DNA of 64,000 nt from Clostridium formicaceticum (lineage in GTDB: Bacteria > Bacillota > Clostridia > Peptostreptococcales > Natronincolaceae), in NCBI RefSeq assembly GCF_001854185.1, contig NZ_CP017603.1:2480001-2544000 (forward strand), written 5' to 3'. Shown here piece after piece: positions 14,896 through 24,189 of the stretch (positions within the stretch are counted from its first letter, which is position 1; every line of letters begins with the position of its first letter). Under the pieces are notes generated by a model. It was not told the DNA's origin, did no database searches, and was given only the letters and a program-made list of their open reading frames with translations. The translations under genes and the position numbers were made by a program.

Positions 14896-17823
14896 ATGAT
14901 GTTTTCGATAGGACAAAGCTATAATGGCTTTAAACTTACACAAGAAAAAGAAATAAAGGAAATGAAGGCTATAGGAAGAGTGTTTAAGCACGAAAAGAGC
15001 GGGGCACAGTTACTTTACATACAAAATGATGATGATAATAAGGTGTTTTCCATTACTTTTAGGACGCCTCCTACGGATAGTACGGGATTACCTCATATAT
15101 TAGAACATGCGGTTTTATGCGGTTCTAAAAACTTTCCAGCAAAAGATCCTTTTGTTGAGCTGGCGAAAGGGTCTTTAAACACCTTCTTAAATGCCATGAC
15201 TTTTTCTGATAAGACAATGTACCCTATTGCCAGCAGAAACGATAAAGATTTTTTAAACCTAATGCATGTTTATTTGGATGCAGTTTTTTATCCAAATATC
15301 TATAATAAACCTGAAATATTAATGCAGGAGGGCTGGCATTATGAATTAGAAAATATAGAAGATGAAGTAACTTATAAGGGTGTCGTTTACAACGAAATGA
15401 AAGGAGCATTTTCTTCTCCTGAGCAGGTGTTATTTAGAAAAATGCAGGAATCTTTATTTCCTGATACTACATACAGATATGATTCTGGTGGAGATCCTGA
15501 AGTAATTCCAAACTTAACACAAGAAGACTTTTTGAACTTTCACAGTAAGTTATATCACCCTTCTAACAGTTACATTTATTTATATGGTGATGGGGATATT
15601 ATGGAGCATTTAAAGTTTATCAATGAATCCTATTTAAAAGACTTTGATAAAATACAGATAGATTCTAAAATTAATTTGCAAACCCCTTATGAAGAACCTA
15701 AAACCTCTATTGTAGAGTATTCAATATCTGCCAATGAAAAAGAAGAGAACAAAACCTTTTTAAGTCTAAATTTTGTTGTGGGTAAGTCTACAAACCCAGA
15801 ATTACACTTAGCTTTTGATATTTTAACTTACTTATTGTTGGAAACACCAGCAGCACCACTAAAAAAAGCTTTACTAGAAGCAAATTTAGGGAAAGATGTT
15901 TTTGGCTCCTATGACCACAGTATTTTTCAGCCGGTACTAAGTGTTGTTGTGAAAAACGCTAATGAAGAGGATCAAGATAAGTTTGAGCAACTTGTATTTG
16001 ACACATTAAAACAATTAGTAGAGAAAGGTATTGATAAAAAACTTATCGAAGCGGCAATAAACATTTATGAATTTAAGTTAAGAGAAGGAGATTATGGAAG
16101 ATATCCTAAAGGACTAATCTACTGCATGAAGAGTATGGAAAGCTGGCTTTATGATGCGGACCCAATGCTGCACTTAGGCTATGAAGATGTATTGAAAAAA
16201 ATTAAAACAGCTTTAACTACAGACTATTTTGAAAGACTTATAGAAGCGCATATTTTAAATAATTCTCATAGGTCTTTGTTGATGGTAAAGCCTAAAAAAG
16301 GTCTAGCACAGGAAAAAGAAGAGGAAGTAAAACAAAAACTAGCAGCATATAAAGCTAGATTAACGAAAGATGAAATGCATCAACTGGTAGAAAATACATT
16401 AATATTAAAAAAATATCAAGAGGCACCTAATGATGTGAAAGATTTAGAAAAAATTCCGCTACTTTCTCTAAAAGATATAGAGCCGAAAGTAGATAAGCTG
16501 CCCTTGGTGGAAAAGGCAGAGCAGGGTATACCTATTTTGCTCCATCCAATGTTCACCAATGAGATAGCTTATGTAAATTTATTATTTGATACTACAACTG
16601 TTCCACAACAGCTGATCCCTTATGCTAGCCTATTAAGCTTTATATTAGGCAAAGTAAGCACAGAAAAGTATAATTACGAAGATTTATCTAATGAAATCAA
16701 TATTTATACTGGCGGGATAGATTTTAACATAGAAGCTTATTCTTTAAAAAATGACGATGGGGAATACTTTCCTAAACTGATGGTGAGATCCAGTGCCTTA
16801 GTAAAACAACTACCTAAATTATTCGAGATTTTAGGAGAACTTATCGAAAATACAAAGTTTAGTGAAGTAAAGCGATTGAAGGAGATTATTAGTGAAGTAA
16901 AATCTAGGTTAGAAATGAATATTTTACAGGATGGGCATATTGTTGCTGCTAGAAGGGTTACCTCTTATTTTTCACCAATTGGAAAGTATAAGGAATTGTG
17001 CACCGGTATAGACTTTTATCAGTTTATTGCCGAGTTGGAAGGGGCTTTTGACAACAAAGCGCAAGAAATTGAAAGCAACTTAGCAAAGGTAGCTAAAATA
17101 ATTTTTAATAAAGAAAATCTACTTGTTAGCTTAACAATAGAAGAAAAAGATTACAAAAGCTTTCAAGAACCCTTTGCTTCCTTAGTAAAACATATAGGTG
17201 AGGAAAAGTTAGAAAAACAACAGTATCAATTTGACTATTCTGCAAAAAATGAGGGATTACTAACCTCAAGTAAAGTACAGTACGTAGCGAAGGCCTATAA
17301 TTTTCAAAAGCTAGGTCATGGCTATACAGGACATTTACAAGTATTAAAAACAATCATTAGCTTGAACTATTTATGGAATAAGGTAAGGGTTTTAGGGGGG
17401 GCTTATGGAGCTATGGCAGGCTTCAGCAGAAACGGTAACCTATATTTTACTTCCTATAGAGATCCTAATTTAGATAAAACGCTAAAGATATACGATGAAG
17501 CTTATAAATACTTAGATGAATTCTCTGCAGATGAAAGAGAGATGACAAAATATGTAATTGGCACCATTAGTAAGATGGATGCCCCTTTGACTCCCTCGAT
17601 GAAGGGTCAAGAGGCAACAGCCTATTATATTAGTCAGATTACAGAAGATGATTTACAAAGAGAAAGAGATGAAGTGTTGAGAATAAAATCAGAGGATATA
17701 AAAAAATTAAGTAAATTAATTAAAGAAGTAATGGAACAAAATTATTTTTGCGTACTAGGGAATGAAGGAAAAATTAAAGAAAGGAAAGAAGTCTTCGGCA
17801 ACTTGATAGATGTATTTAATTAA
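14896..17823 (+). CDS. M16C zinc metalloprotease (presequence protease / insulinase family)
   Basis: The ~975-residue protein has the inverted zinc motif HXXEH as HILEHAVLCGS near residue 70. The downstream Glu region (YKGVVYNEMKGAFSSPE) supplies the third ligand, and the four-domain clamshell length is typical of M16C enzymes such as PreP and clostridial homologues. These chambers degrade unfolded peptides up to ~65 residues. No signal peptide is visible, so it is probably cytoplasmic. The ATG at 14896 (or the next ATG at 14899) follows GGAAGGAG at 14878-14885. It is a single-gene unit closed by the terminator at 17857-17890. The C-terminal half contains the inactive M16 repeats, with Gly-rich GGAYGAMAGFSRNGN. 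Confidence 0.9.
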   Translation: MMFSIGQSYNGFKLTQEKEIKEMKAIGRVFKHEKSGAQLLYIQNDDDNKVFSITFRTPPTDSTGLPHILEHAVLCGSKNFPAKDPFVELAKGSLNTFLNAMTFSDKTMYPIASRNDKDFLNLMHVYLDAVFYPNIYNKPEILMQEGWHYELENIEDEVTYKGVVYNEMKGAFSSPEQVLFRKMQESLFPDTTYRYDSGGDPEVIPNLTQEDFLNFHSKLYHPSNSYIYLYGDGDIMEHLKFINESYLKDFDKIQIDSKINLQTPYEEPKTSIVEYSISANEKEENKTFLSLNFVVGKSTNPELHLAFDILTYLLLETPAAPLKKALLEANLGKDVFGSYDHSIFQPVLSVVVKNANEEDQDKFEQLVFDTLKQLVEKGIDKKLIEAAINIYEFKLREGDYGRYPKGLIYCMKSMESWLYDADPMLHLGYEDVLKKIKTALTTDYFERLIEAHILNNSHRSLLMVKPKKGLAQEKEEEVKQKLAAYKARLTKDEMHQLVENTLILKKYQEAPNDVKDLEKIPLLSLKDIEPKVDKLPLVEKAEQGIPILLHPMFTNEIAYVNLLFDTTTVPQQLIPYASLLSFILGKVSTEKYNYEDLSNEINIYTGGIDFNIEAYSLKNDDGEYFPKLMVRSSALVKQLPKLFEILGELIENTKFSEVKRLKEIISEVKSRLEMNILQDGHIVAARRVTSYFSPIGKYKELCTGIDFYQFIAELEGAFDNKAQEIESNLAKVAKIIFNKENLLVSLTIEEKDYKSFQEPFASLVKHIGEEKLEKQQYQFDYSAKNEGLLTSSKVQYVAKAYNFQKLGHGYTGHLQVLKTIISLNYLWNKVRVLGGAYGAMAGFSRNGNLYFTSYRDPNLDKTLKIYDEAYKYLDEFSADEREMTKYVIGTISKMDAPLTPSMKGQEATAYYISQITEDDLQRERDEVLRIKSEDIKKLSKLIKEVMEQNYFCVLGNEGKIKERKEVFGNLIDVFN

Positions 17824-17856
17824 TTCTTCACTATCTAAATAGAAATTGTGTATAGA

Positions 17857-17890
17857 AATAATAAAAGCGCTTTATGCGCTTTTATTATTT
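17857..17890 (+). terminator. Terminator after the M16C peptidase gene
   Basis: AATAATAAAAGCGC (17857-17870) pairs perfectly with GCGCTTTTATTATT (17876-17889) around TTTAT. Confidence 0.85.
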
Positions 17891-17950
17891 GCAGAAAATT
17901 GTCTTAATATATTGAGCAACAAGGGATTGATAAATTAAAAACAAAAACTA

Positions 17951-17979
17951 TTTACATATTATGAAAAATATGGTATAAT
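17951..17979 (+). promoter_or_regulatory. Strong promoter about 750 bases upstream of cooS
   Basis: TTTACA at 17951-17956, a 17-base spacer and a perfect TATAAT at 17974-17979. The first hairpin with a T-run lies only ~40-100 bases downstream of the predicted start. Confidence 0.7.
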
Positions 17980-18016
17980 TCATAATACACATAACGCATA
18001 ATGAATTTATTAAAAC

Positions 18017-18078
18017 CATGAAGGTTTATGCCTAAATTGAAAAAAATAGGTCTATATGCTTCATGCTTTTTATTTTTT
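18017..18078 (+). ncRNA. Hairpin with T-run: possible short leader RNA or attenuator
   Basis: CATGAAG (18017-18023) pairs with CTTCATG (18059-18065) and CCTA with TAGG inside, followed by CTTTTTATTTTTT. With the promoter at 17951 this would give a ~90-base transcript. It could be a small RNA or a condition-dependent attenuator for the C1 operon. No known riboswitch class is recognised. Confidence 0.4.
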
Positions 18079-18283
18079 GTTCCATCTAATCAGAAAGAGT
18101 ACAAGAATTATGTCGTTATTTGACAATATAGTATATTAGACTATGACAATAATTCAAGCGATTTAAGCCTAGAAAGTTCCTCAAGGTTTGACTTAGCATG
18201 TGTTTTTTTTGGAAAAAAATAAAATTATTCATTGCAAACAAAATAAAAGTATGATACACTTAAGACAAGTAAAAAGCTACAAG

Positions 18284-18311
18284 ATGTTAACTGAAAATTA
18301 ACATTTTTTTT
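18284..18311 (+). terminator. Second terminator-like hairpin upstream of cooS
   Basis: ATGTTAA (18284-18290) pairs with TTAACAT (18298-18304) around CTGAAAA, followed by a run of Ts. Confidence 0.55.
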
Positions 18312-18726
18312 ACTGGTATTTGATATTTTATTAACAATATAGCAAATGATTTTTTTAAAAAACATTGTTACATAATTAACAATAAAAACGCTTACATAAT
18401 TAAAAGCATTATTGAAAAATTTGTAACCATTTCACGAAATTAAGTCTAACCAACTTGTCAAATGCAATACACAATTGTTTACATCTTACTACATTTAGTT
18501 TAGTTTGCTTTAATGATTGTAATCTTGTTTTAAATTCATAAAAATCTGATTAAAATTTACTATATTAAAACCTATTATCTATATAGAAATATAAAAAAAT
18601 AATACTTTTTTTAGTTTTGATAAAACACATAAGAAATGAAGTCTTATAAAAAAGCATGAAGCTTTGATTTTTGATACAATTTTTTATGTGTTCAATAAAA
18701 TATATTTTTATTAGGGGGAGTTAAAA

Positions 18727-20670
18727 ATGAGTGAAGAAAAAATGGTGTCTCTTGATATTATCGATGAGCAATTAATTAAAAAAGCAGAGCAAGAGGGCAT
18801 AGAAACAATGTGGGACAGAAAAAAAGCTATGAAAACACCTTGCGGTTTTGGTGAGCAGGGTGTCTGTTGTAGAATTTGTGCTATGGGTCCCTGTAGAGTA
18901 AGCCCAGTTGAAGGAAAAGGTGCGCAAAGAGGTATTTGTGGTGCTACAGCTGACACAATTGTAGCTAGAAACTTTGCGAGAATGGTAGCAGCAGGAACTT
19001 CAGCCCACTCTGACCATGCTAGAGATATAGCACATGTTATGCATATGGCTAGTAGAGATGGAAGCTATACTATTAAAGACGAGAAAAAATTATTAGTATT
19101 AGCTGAAGAGTGGGAAGTAAAAACAGAAGGTAGAGATATCTATGATATCGCTCACGAAGTTGCTGAAGTAGCGCTAAATGAATTTGGTAAGCCTTTTGGT
19201 ACATTAAGATTCCCAGAAAGAGCACCAGAGCCAAGAAAGAAAATTTGGAAGGAACTAGGAATTGAGCCTAGAGCAATAGATAGAGAAATTGCAACCATTA
19301 TGCATTCCACCAGCATAGGATGTACTAGTGATGCTGAAAGTTTACTAAAGATGTCTATGAGAACATCTCTTTCAAATGGCTGGGGTGGTTCTATGATGGG
19401 ATCAGAATTTACTGATATTATATTTGGAACCCCAACCCCAACAGTAACAGAAGCTAACTTAGGGGTTTTAGAGGAAAAACAAGTAAATATTCTACTTCAT
19501 GGTCATGATCCAAGTTTATCTGAAATGATTGTTATGGCAGCGAATGATCCAGAAATGCTTAAATTAGCTCAAGAAGTAGGAGCTGAAGGTATCAACTTAG
19601 CAGGTATTTGTTGTACAGGTAACGAAGTAACTATGAGACATGGTGTGAAACTAGCTGGAACTTTCTATCAACAAGAGTTAGCAGTATTAACTGGAGTAAT
19701 TGAAGCTGTTATTGTGGATGTTCAATGTATCTTCCCATCACTTACACCAGTGACAGATTGCTACCATACTAAGTTTATCACTACATCTCCAAAAGCTAAG
19801 GTTACAGGTGCAACACATATAGAATTCAACGAAGCAGTAGCTTTAGAGTCTGCTAAGGCTATTGTAAAGGCAGCAGTAGAGAACTATGCTAACAGAAAGC
19901 AAGATAAGATTTTTATACCAAAGTCAAAAGCGCAAGCAATTACAGGGTACTCTGTAGAAGCTGTTGTTAAGCAATTAGATAGAGTTGTAAACTCTCATAT
20001 AGATTCTCAAGGAACAGTGAAGCCATTGGCAGATGTTCTTAAAGCTGGAGTATTAAGAGGAGCTGCTGGTATTGTTGGTTGTAACAATCCAAAAGTAAGG
20101 CATGAATACAGCCACATAGAAATTATGAAAAAATTAATTGCAAATGACGTTATCGTTGTAACTACTGGTTGTGCCGCTCAAGCTGCTGCAAAAGCAGGAT
20201 TGTTAAGCAAAGATGCTGCTAAATTAGCTGGCAAAGGCCTACAAGCTGTATGTGAGCTAGTAGATATCCCACCAGTAATCCACTTAGGATCTTGTGTAGA
20301 TAATACACGTATCTTAAAGCTAGTTAGTGCAGTAGCGAAATTTATGGATGTAGATAACAGTGATTTACCAGTAGTAGGTGTAGCGCCAGAGTGGATGTCA
20401 GAAAAAGCTGTTGCTATTGGAACTTATGTTGTATCAAGTGGTATTGATGTATTCTTAGGGGTAGTGCCTCCGGTAACTGGTTCTAAGGAAGTTATGGATA
20501 TATTAACGAATAAAATTGAAGATATGACAGGAGCTAAGTTCTTTGTTGATACAGATCCACATGCATTAACTGATGTGATGTTAGCAAGAATCGAAGAAAA
20601 ACGTGAAAAGTTAGAACAAAAACTTGCAGCAAGGGCTGAAGAAAAAGAATGTGCTGCAGAACTTGCTTAG
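18727..20670 (+). CDS. cooS: Anaerobic carbon monoxide dehydrogenase catalytic subunit
   Basis: This 647-residue Ni-Fe enzyme interconverts CO and CO2, supplying CO to acetyl-CoA synthase. Cysteines at 39, 47, 48, 51 and 56 (CGFGEQGVCCRICAMGPC) are the N-terminal [4Fe-4S] D/B-cluster ligands of the CooS/AcsA family. Downstream, GICCTGNE, VDVQCIFPS, VGCNN, TTGCAAQAAAKAG and LGSCVDNTRI hold the Ni-Fe C-cluster ligands. In this gene order it heads the cluster, as in Clostridioides-like genomes, and is likely the CODH partner of AcsB, since no second CODH gene is present. The ATG follows AGGGGGA. A 16-bp hairpin separates it from cooC. Confidence 0.96.
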   Translation: MSEEKMVSLDIIDEQLIKKAEQEGIETMWDRKKAMKTPCGFGEQGVCCRICAMGPCRVSPVEGKGAQRGICGATADTIVARNFARMVAAGTSAHSDHARDIAHVMHMASRDGSYTIKDEKKLLVLAEEWEVKTEGRDIYDIAHEVAEVALNEFGKPFGTLRFPERAPEPRKKIWKELGIEPRAIDREIATIMHSTSIGCTSDAESLLKMSMRTSLSNGWGGSMMGSEFTDIIFGTPTPTVTEANLGVLEEKQVNILLHGHDPSLSEMIVMAANDPEMLKLAQEVGAEGINLAGICCTGNEVTMRHGVKLAGTFYQQELAVLTGVIEAVIVDVQCIFPSLTPVTDCYHTKFITTSPKAKVTGATHIEFNEAVALESAKAIVKAAVENYANRKQDKIFIPKSKAQAITGYSVEAVVKQLDRVVNSHIDSQGTVKPLADVLKAGVLRGAAGIVGCNNPKVRHEYSHIEIMKKLIANDVIVVTTGCAAQAAAKAGLLSKDAAKLAGKGLQAVCELVDIPPVIHLGSCVDNTRILKLVSAVAKFMDVDNSDLPVVGVAPEWMSEKAVAIGTYVVSSGIDVFLGVVPPVTGSKEVMDILTNKIEDMTGAKFFVDTDPHALTDVMLARIEEKREKLEQKLAARAEEKECAAELA

Positions 20671-20722
20671 GACTTGCAAAATATTTAGAATAGTTTTAAA
20701 ATAGATTTAGAGTGATAAAACT

Positions 20723-20758
20723 GAGACAATTGTTCTGGAAGACCAGGACAATTGTCTC
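20723..20758 (+). other. 16-bp intercistronic hairpin without T-run
   Basis: GAGACAATTGTTCTGG (20723-20738) pairs with CCAGGACAATTGTCTC (20743-20758) around AAGA. It is followed by CAATAAAAT rather than Ts, so it is more likely an mRNA-stabilising or processing element than a full terminator. It would protect the abundant cooS message. Confidence 0.7.
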
Positions 20759-20863
20759 CAATAAAATAATTAAACGCTGAGATAATAGAATAGATATTAT
20801 AGAAAAAACATCTCAGATGACTATAGATAATAACCTAAAAAACTAGGAATATAGGTGATATAG

Positions 20864-21637
20864 ATGAAGATAGCTATAACAGGTAAAGGCGGCGTAGGTA
20901 AAACAACATTTGCAGCAATGATTAGTAGACTATTAGCAGAACAAGGCTATAGTGTTTTAGGTGTAGATGCAGATCCTGATGCTAACTTAGCACTGGCACT
21001 AGGATTTCCAAAACAATTGATTGATGAAATTGTTCCAATTTCCGAAATGAAAAATCTAGTAGCTGAGAGAACAGCCTCTACTCCTGGTACCTTTGGTACA
21101 ATGTTTAAGATGAATCCACAGGTAAGTGATATTCCTGAAAAGTATTGCAAGGAATATAACGGTGTGAAGGTTTTGACCATGGGAACAGTAGATACTGGCG
21201 GTTCAGGTTGCGTGTGTCCTGAACACGTTCTATTAAAAACGTTAACATCTCATCTAATATTAGGCAATAAAGATGTAGTAGTGATGGATATGGAGGCAGG
21301 CATAGAACACTTAGGTAGAGGAACAGCAAAATTTGTAGATGCCTTTATTGTTGTAGTAGAACCAGGGGAAAGAAGTCTACAGACCTATAGAAAAGTAAAG
21401 ACACTGGCACAAGATATTGGGGTCCAAAAAATATTTGTCGTAGCTAATAAAGTAAGAAATGAGAAAGATGAGAAGTTTATACTAGAAAACGTAGAAGCAG
21501 ATAAATGTTTAGGCTTTATACACTATAACCCTAATATTGTAGACTCTGACAGAAGTGATCTGTCACCCTTTGATTCAAACAATCAAATTAAGGAAGAAGT
21601 ACTAGTGATTTCTAATAAATTAAAGGAAGTTTTATAG
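20864..21637 (+). CDS. cooC: CooC-type nickel-insertion ATPase (first copy)
   Basis: The 257-residue P-loop ATPase of the SIMIBI/MinD class begins MKIAITGKGGVGKTTFAAMI, with a deviant Walker A motif. The DADPDANLALALG segment and the CxC pair in GGSGCVCPEH match CooC proteins, which dimerise, bind nickel through that CxC and mature the C-cluster of CO dehydrogenase. Its place directly after cooS supports this partner. The ribosome site is weak (AGGTGATATAG), unlike the G5 sites of its neighbours. Its 3' end has been duplicated into the spacer before fhs (see 21542-21735). Confidence 0.92.
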   Translation: MKIAITGKGGVGKTTFAAMISRLLAEQGYSVLGVDADPDANLALALGFPKQLIDEIVPISEMKNLVAERTASTPGTFGTMFKMNPQVSDIPEKYCKEYNGVKVLTMGTVDTGGSGCVCPEHVLLKTLTSHLILGNKDVVVMDMEAGIEHLGRGTAKFVDAFIVVVEPGERSLQTYRKVKTLAQDIGVQKIFVVANKVRNEKDEKFILENVEADKCLGFIHYNPNIVDSDRSDLSPFDSNNQIKEEVLVISNKLKEVL

Positions 21638-21735
21638 GCGCTGACAGCAATAATCTGTCATCCTTTGATTGAAACAACCGAATTAAGTAGGGATTACTAG
21701 TAATTTCTAAATAGATTAAAGGGGGTTTTATAATG
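21542..21735 (+). repeat. Diverged tandem duplication of the cooC 3' end
   Basis: The last ~96 bases of cooC (21542-21637) recur immediately downstream (about 21638-21735). Shared blocks include CTGACAG, ATCTGTCA, CCTTTGATT, AATTAAG, TACTAGT, ATTTCTAA and TTAAAGG...GTTTTATA. By eye identity is roughly 80 percent. The second copy no longer codes, and its end supplies the AAAGGGGG ribosome site and start region of fhs. Confidence 0.8.
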
Positions 21736-23409
21736 AGTTTTAAAAGTGATATTGAAATTGCACAAGAGGCTACACCACAAGACATCAGAGAGATAGCTGC
21801 AAAATTAAACCTAACAGAGGATGACATCGAGCTTTATGGTAAGTACAAAGCTAAGGTAGACTACAATCTACTTAAAAAAGACAATGGCGGTAAGAAAGCA
21901 AAATTAATCTTAACTACTGCTATTAACCCAACACCTGCAGGTGAAGGTAAAACAACTACTACAATAGGTGTATCTGATGCCTTAAGTAGACTTGGCAAGA
22001 AAACTATCGTTGCTTTAAGAGAACCATCTCTTGGACCAGTATTTGGTGTTAAAGGTGGAGCAGCTGGTGGTGGATATGCTCAAGTAATACCAATGGAAGA
22101 TATCAACCTACACTTTACAGGTGACTTCCATGCTATAGGTGCAGCAAACAACTTATTAGCAGCTATGCTTGATAACCACATCAATCATGGTAACCAATTA
22201 GGAATCGACAGCAGAAAGATTACATGGCGTAGAGCTGTGGACATGAATGATAGACAACTTAGAAATATGGTAAATGGATTAGGTGGCAAAGGTAATGGTA
22301 TTCCAAGAGAAGATGGTTTTGACATTACTGTTGCTTCTGAAGTAATGGCAGCTTTCTGTCTAGCTAGTGATATCGTAGACTTAAAGGCAAGATTAGCAAG
22401 AATTATCGTAGCTTACACAAGAGATGATAAGCCAGTTACAGCAGGAGAATTAAATGCTCATGGAGCTATGGCTGCATTATTGAAGGATGCTTTAAAGCCT
22501 AACTTAGTACAAACATTAGAAGGAACACCAGCTTTTGTACATGGTGGACCATTCGCAAATATCGCTCATGGTTGTAACTCAGTAATTGCTACAAAAATGG
22601 CAATGCATTTTGCAGATTATGTAGTAACAGAAGCAGGATTTGGCGCTGACCTTGGAGCAGAAAAATTCTTAGATATCAAGTGTAGAATGGCTGACCTTAA
22701 GCCTGATGCAGTAATCATCGTTGCAACTGTAAGAGCATTAAAATACAACGGTGGCGTAGCGAAACAAGATTTAAATCAAGAAAATCTTGAAGCATTAGAA
22801 AAGGGTCTACCAAACTTATTAAAGCACGTAGAAAATATAACAAAAGTATTCAAGTTGCCAGCAGTAGTAGCTATTAATCAATTCCCACTTGACACAGAAG
22901 CAGAGTTAAACCTTGTAAAAACTAAGTGTAAAGAACTAGGCGTAAACGTAGCTTTATCAGCAGTATGGGCAAAAGGTGGAGAAGGTGGAGAAGAATTAGC
23001 TAACGAAGTATTAAGATTAACTGAGCAACCAAGTACATTAGAATATACATATGACTTGGAGATGCCAATTGTAGACAAAATCAAAGCGATTGCTCAAAAA
23101 ATCTATGGTGCTGACAATGCAGACTTTACACCAGCAGCTTTAAAAGAAATAGAAAGATTGACAAAGCTTGGCTTTGACAAGTTACCAATTTGTATGGCAA
23201 AAACCCAATACTCTTTAACAGATAACCAAAACTTATTGGGAAGACCTACAGGATTTAATATCACCGTAAGACAAGTTAAAGTATCTGCAGGTGCTGGATT
23301 CCTTGTAGCTCTTACTGGAGAAATCATGACAATGCCAGGATTACCAAAGGTTCCTTCAGCTGAAAAAATCGATGTTGATGAATCAGGTGTAATCACAGGA
23401 TTGTTCTAA
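21733..23409 (+). CDS. fhs: Formate-tetrahydrofolate ligase
   Basis: This 558-residue enzyme joins formate to tetrahydrofolate at the cost of ATP, the first folate step of the methyl branch. Key signatures: [18 protein letters not shown], which holds the P-loop; [22 protein letters not shown]; and [34 protein letters not shown] lies mid-protein. Length and order of motifs match the homotetrameric bacterial enzyme. The ATG at 21733 follows AAAGGGGG, which derives from the duplicated cooC tail. fchA starts 24 bases after its stop, so the two are co-transcribed. No formate dehydrogenase gene is visible in this window, so formate must come from elsewhere. Confidence 0.97.
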   Translation: MSFKSDIEIAQEATPQDIREIAAKLNLTEDDIELYGKYKAKVDYNLLKKDNGGKKAKLILTTAINPTPAGEGKTTTTIGVSDALSRLGKKTIVALREPSLGPVFGVKGGAAGGGYAQVIPMEDINLHFTGDFHAIGAANNLLAAMLDNHINHGNQLGIDSRKITWRRAVDMNDRQLRNMVNGLGGKGNGIPREDGFDITVASEVMAAFCLASDIVDLKARLARIIVAYTRDDKPVTAGELNAHGAMAALLKDALKPNLVQTLEGTPAFVHGGPFANIAHGCNSVIATKMAMHFADYVVTEAGFGADLGAEKFLDIKCRMADLKPDAVIIVATVRALKYNGGVAKQDLNQENLEALEKGLPNLLKHVENITKVFKLPAVVAINQFPLDTEAELNLVKTKCKELGVNVALSAVWAKGGEGGEELANEVLRLTEQPSTLEYTYDLEMPIVDKIKAIAQKIYGADNADFTPAALKEIERLTKLGFDKLPICMAKTQYSLTDNQNLLGRPTGFNITVRQVKVSAGAGFLVALTGEIMTMPGLPKVPSAEKIDVDESGVITGLF

Positions 23410-23433
23410 AAATATACTTTAGGAGGAAGGACA

Positions 23434-24066
23434 ATGAAGTTAGTAGATAAAAGCAGTGTTGAATTTACTAATGTCCTTGCCTCTAAAGCTGCTGTCCCCG
23501 GAGGCGGGGGCGCAGCAGCTTTAGTAGGGGCATTGGGAACTGCCTTAGCAGGTATGGTATGTAATTTAACCATTGGAAAGAAAAAGTATGCACAGTATGA
23601 AGAACAAGTAAAGGCAATTTTAGCAAAATCAGAAGAAGTTCAAAATTGTTTTTTAAAAATGGTGGATGAAGATGCTGAAGAGTTTTTACCGTTATCAAAG
23701 GCTTATGGAATGCCAGCAAATACTGAAGAAGAAAAAGTAGAAAAAGATAGAGTATTGCAAGAAGCATTGAAAAATGCTTGTAGTGTACCAATTAAAATTG
23801 TAAGAACCTCTTATGAGGCAATAAAACTACATGAAGATTTAGTAGACAAGGGTTCTACCTTAGCTATTAGCGATGTAGGCGTAGGGGTTCAATGTCTTAG
23901 AGCAGCTTTGATCAGTGGACAACTTAATGTAATCATTAATATAGGAATGATCAAAGATCAAGAATATGTAAGTGCTGTTAAAGAAGAAACAGATAGATTG
24001 GTTGCAGAGGGAGTGAAAATTGCAGACGAAGTCTATAAAAAAGTAGAAAAGGCACTTCTTAAATAA
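23434..24066 (+). CDS. fchA: Methenyltetrahydrofolate cyclohydrolase (FTCD family)
   Basis: The 210-residue protein belongs to the formiminotransferase-cyclodeaminase fold: SKAAVPGGGGAAALVGALGT near the N-terminus, and CNLTIGKKKYAQYE. Acetogens use this small stand-alone enzyme to convert formyl-THF to methenyl-THF. It is mostly helical with no membrane segment. The start follows AGGAGGAAGG, one of the few canonical rather than G5 ribosome sites in the cluster. Having fchA next to folD suggests the cyclohydrolase step is carried by FchA, with FolD mainly the dehydrogenase. Confidence 0.92.
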   Translation: MKLVDKSSVEFTNVLASKAAVPGGGGAAALVGALGTALAGMVCNLTIGKKKYAQYEEQVKAILAKSEEVQNCFLKMVDEDAEEFLPLSKAYGMPANTEEEKVEKDRVLQEALKNACSVPIKIVRTSYEAIKLHEDLVDKGSTLAISDVGVGVQCLRAALISGQLNVIINIGMIKDQEYVSAVKEETDRLVAEGVKIADEVYKKVEKALLK

Positions 24067-24189
24067 TTAGATAATGACAATATTAGGTAAAATTAAAACA
24101 CCTGTTAACATATAAACTTGAGTGATTAAGGCTATTAACAAATAGCAAGATGTTTTAAATATATAAAAAATTAATAGGGGGTTTTGAAA

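Larger units (their letters stand above)
17891..18726 (+). other. Long non-coding region upstream of the C1 cluster
   Basis: About 835 very AT-rich bases contain no convincing ORF. They hold a strong promoter at 17951-17979, a hairpin with T-run at 18017-18078, and a second terminator-like hairpin at 18284-18311. A TTGACA at ~18120 is followed by an ATAGT...ACTAT dyad, and an imperfect AACACATAAG/TTATGTGTT dyad lies close to the cooS ribosome site. The real cooS promoter cannot be fixed by eye. Confidence 0.5.

Noticed and set aside
20723-20758. Hairpin after cooS as a terminator
   Set aside because: No T-run follows, and the genes downstream need transcription. It is listed as an intercistronic hairpin.
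22878-23396. Antisense open frames opposite fhs and other C1 genes
   Set aside because: Long opposite-strand frames are a by-product of the codon usage of these conserved genes. None has a ribosome site or a recognisable domain.
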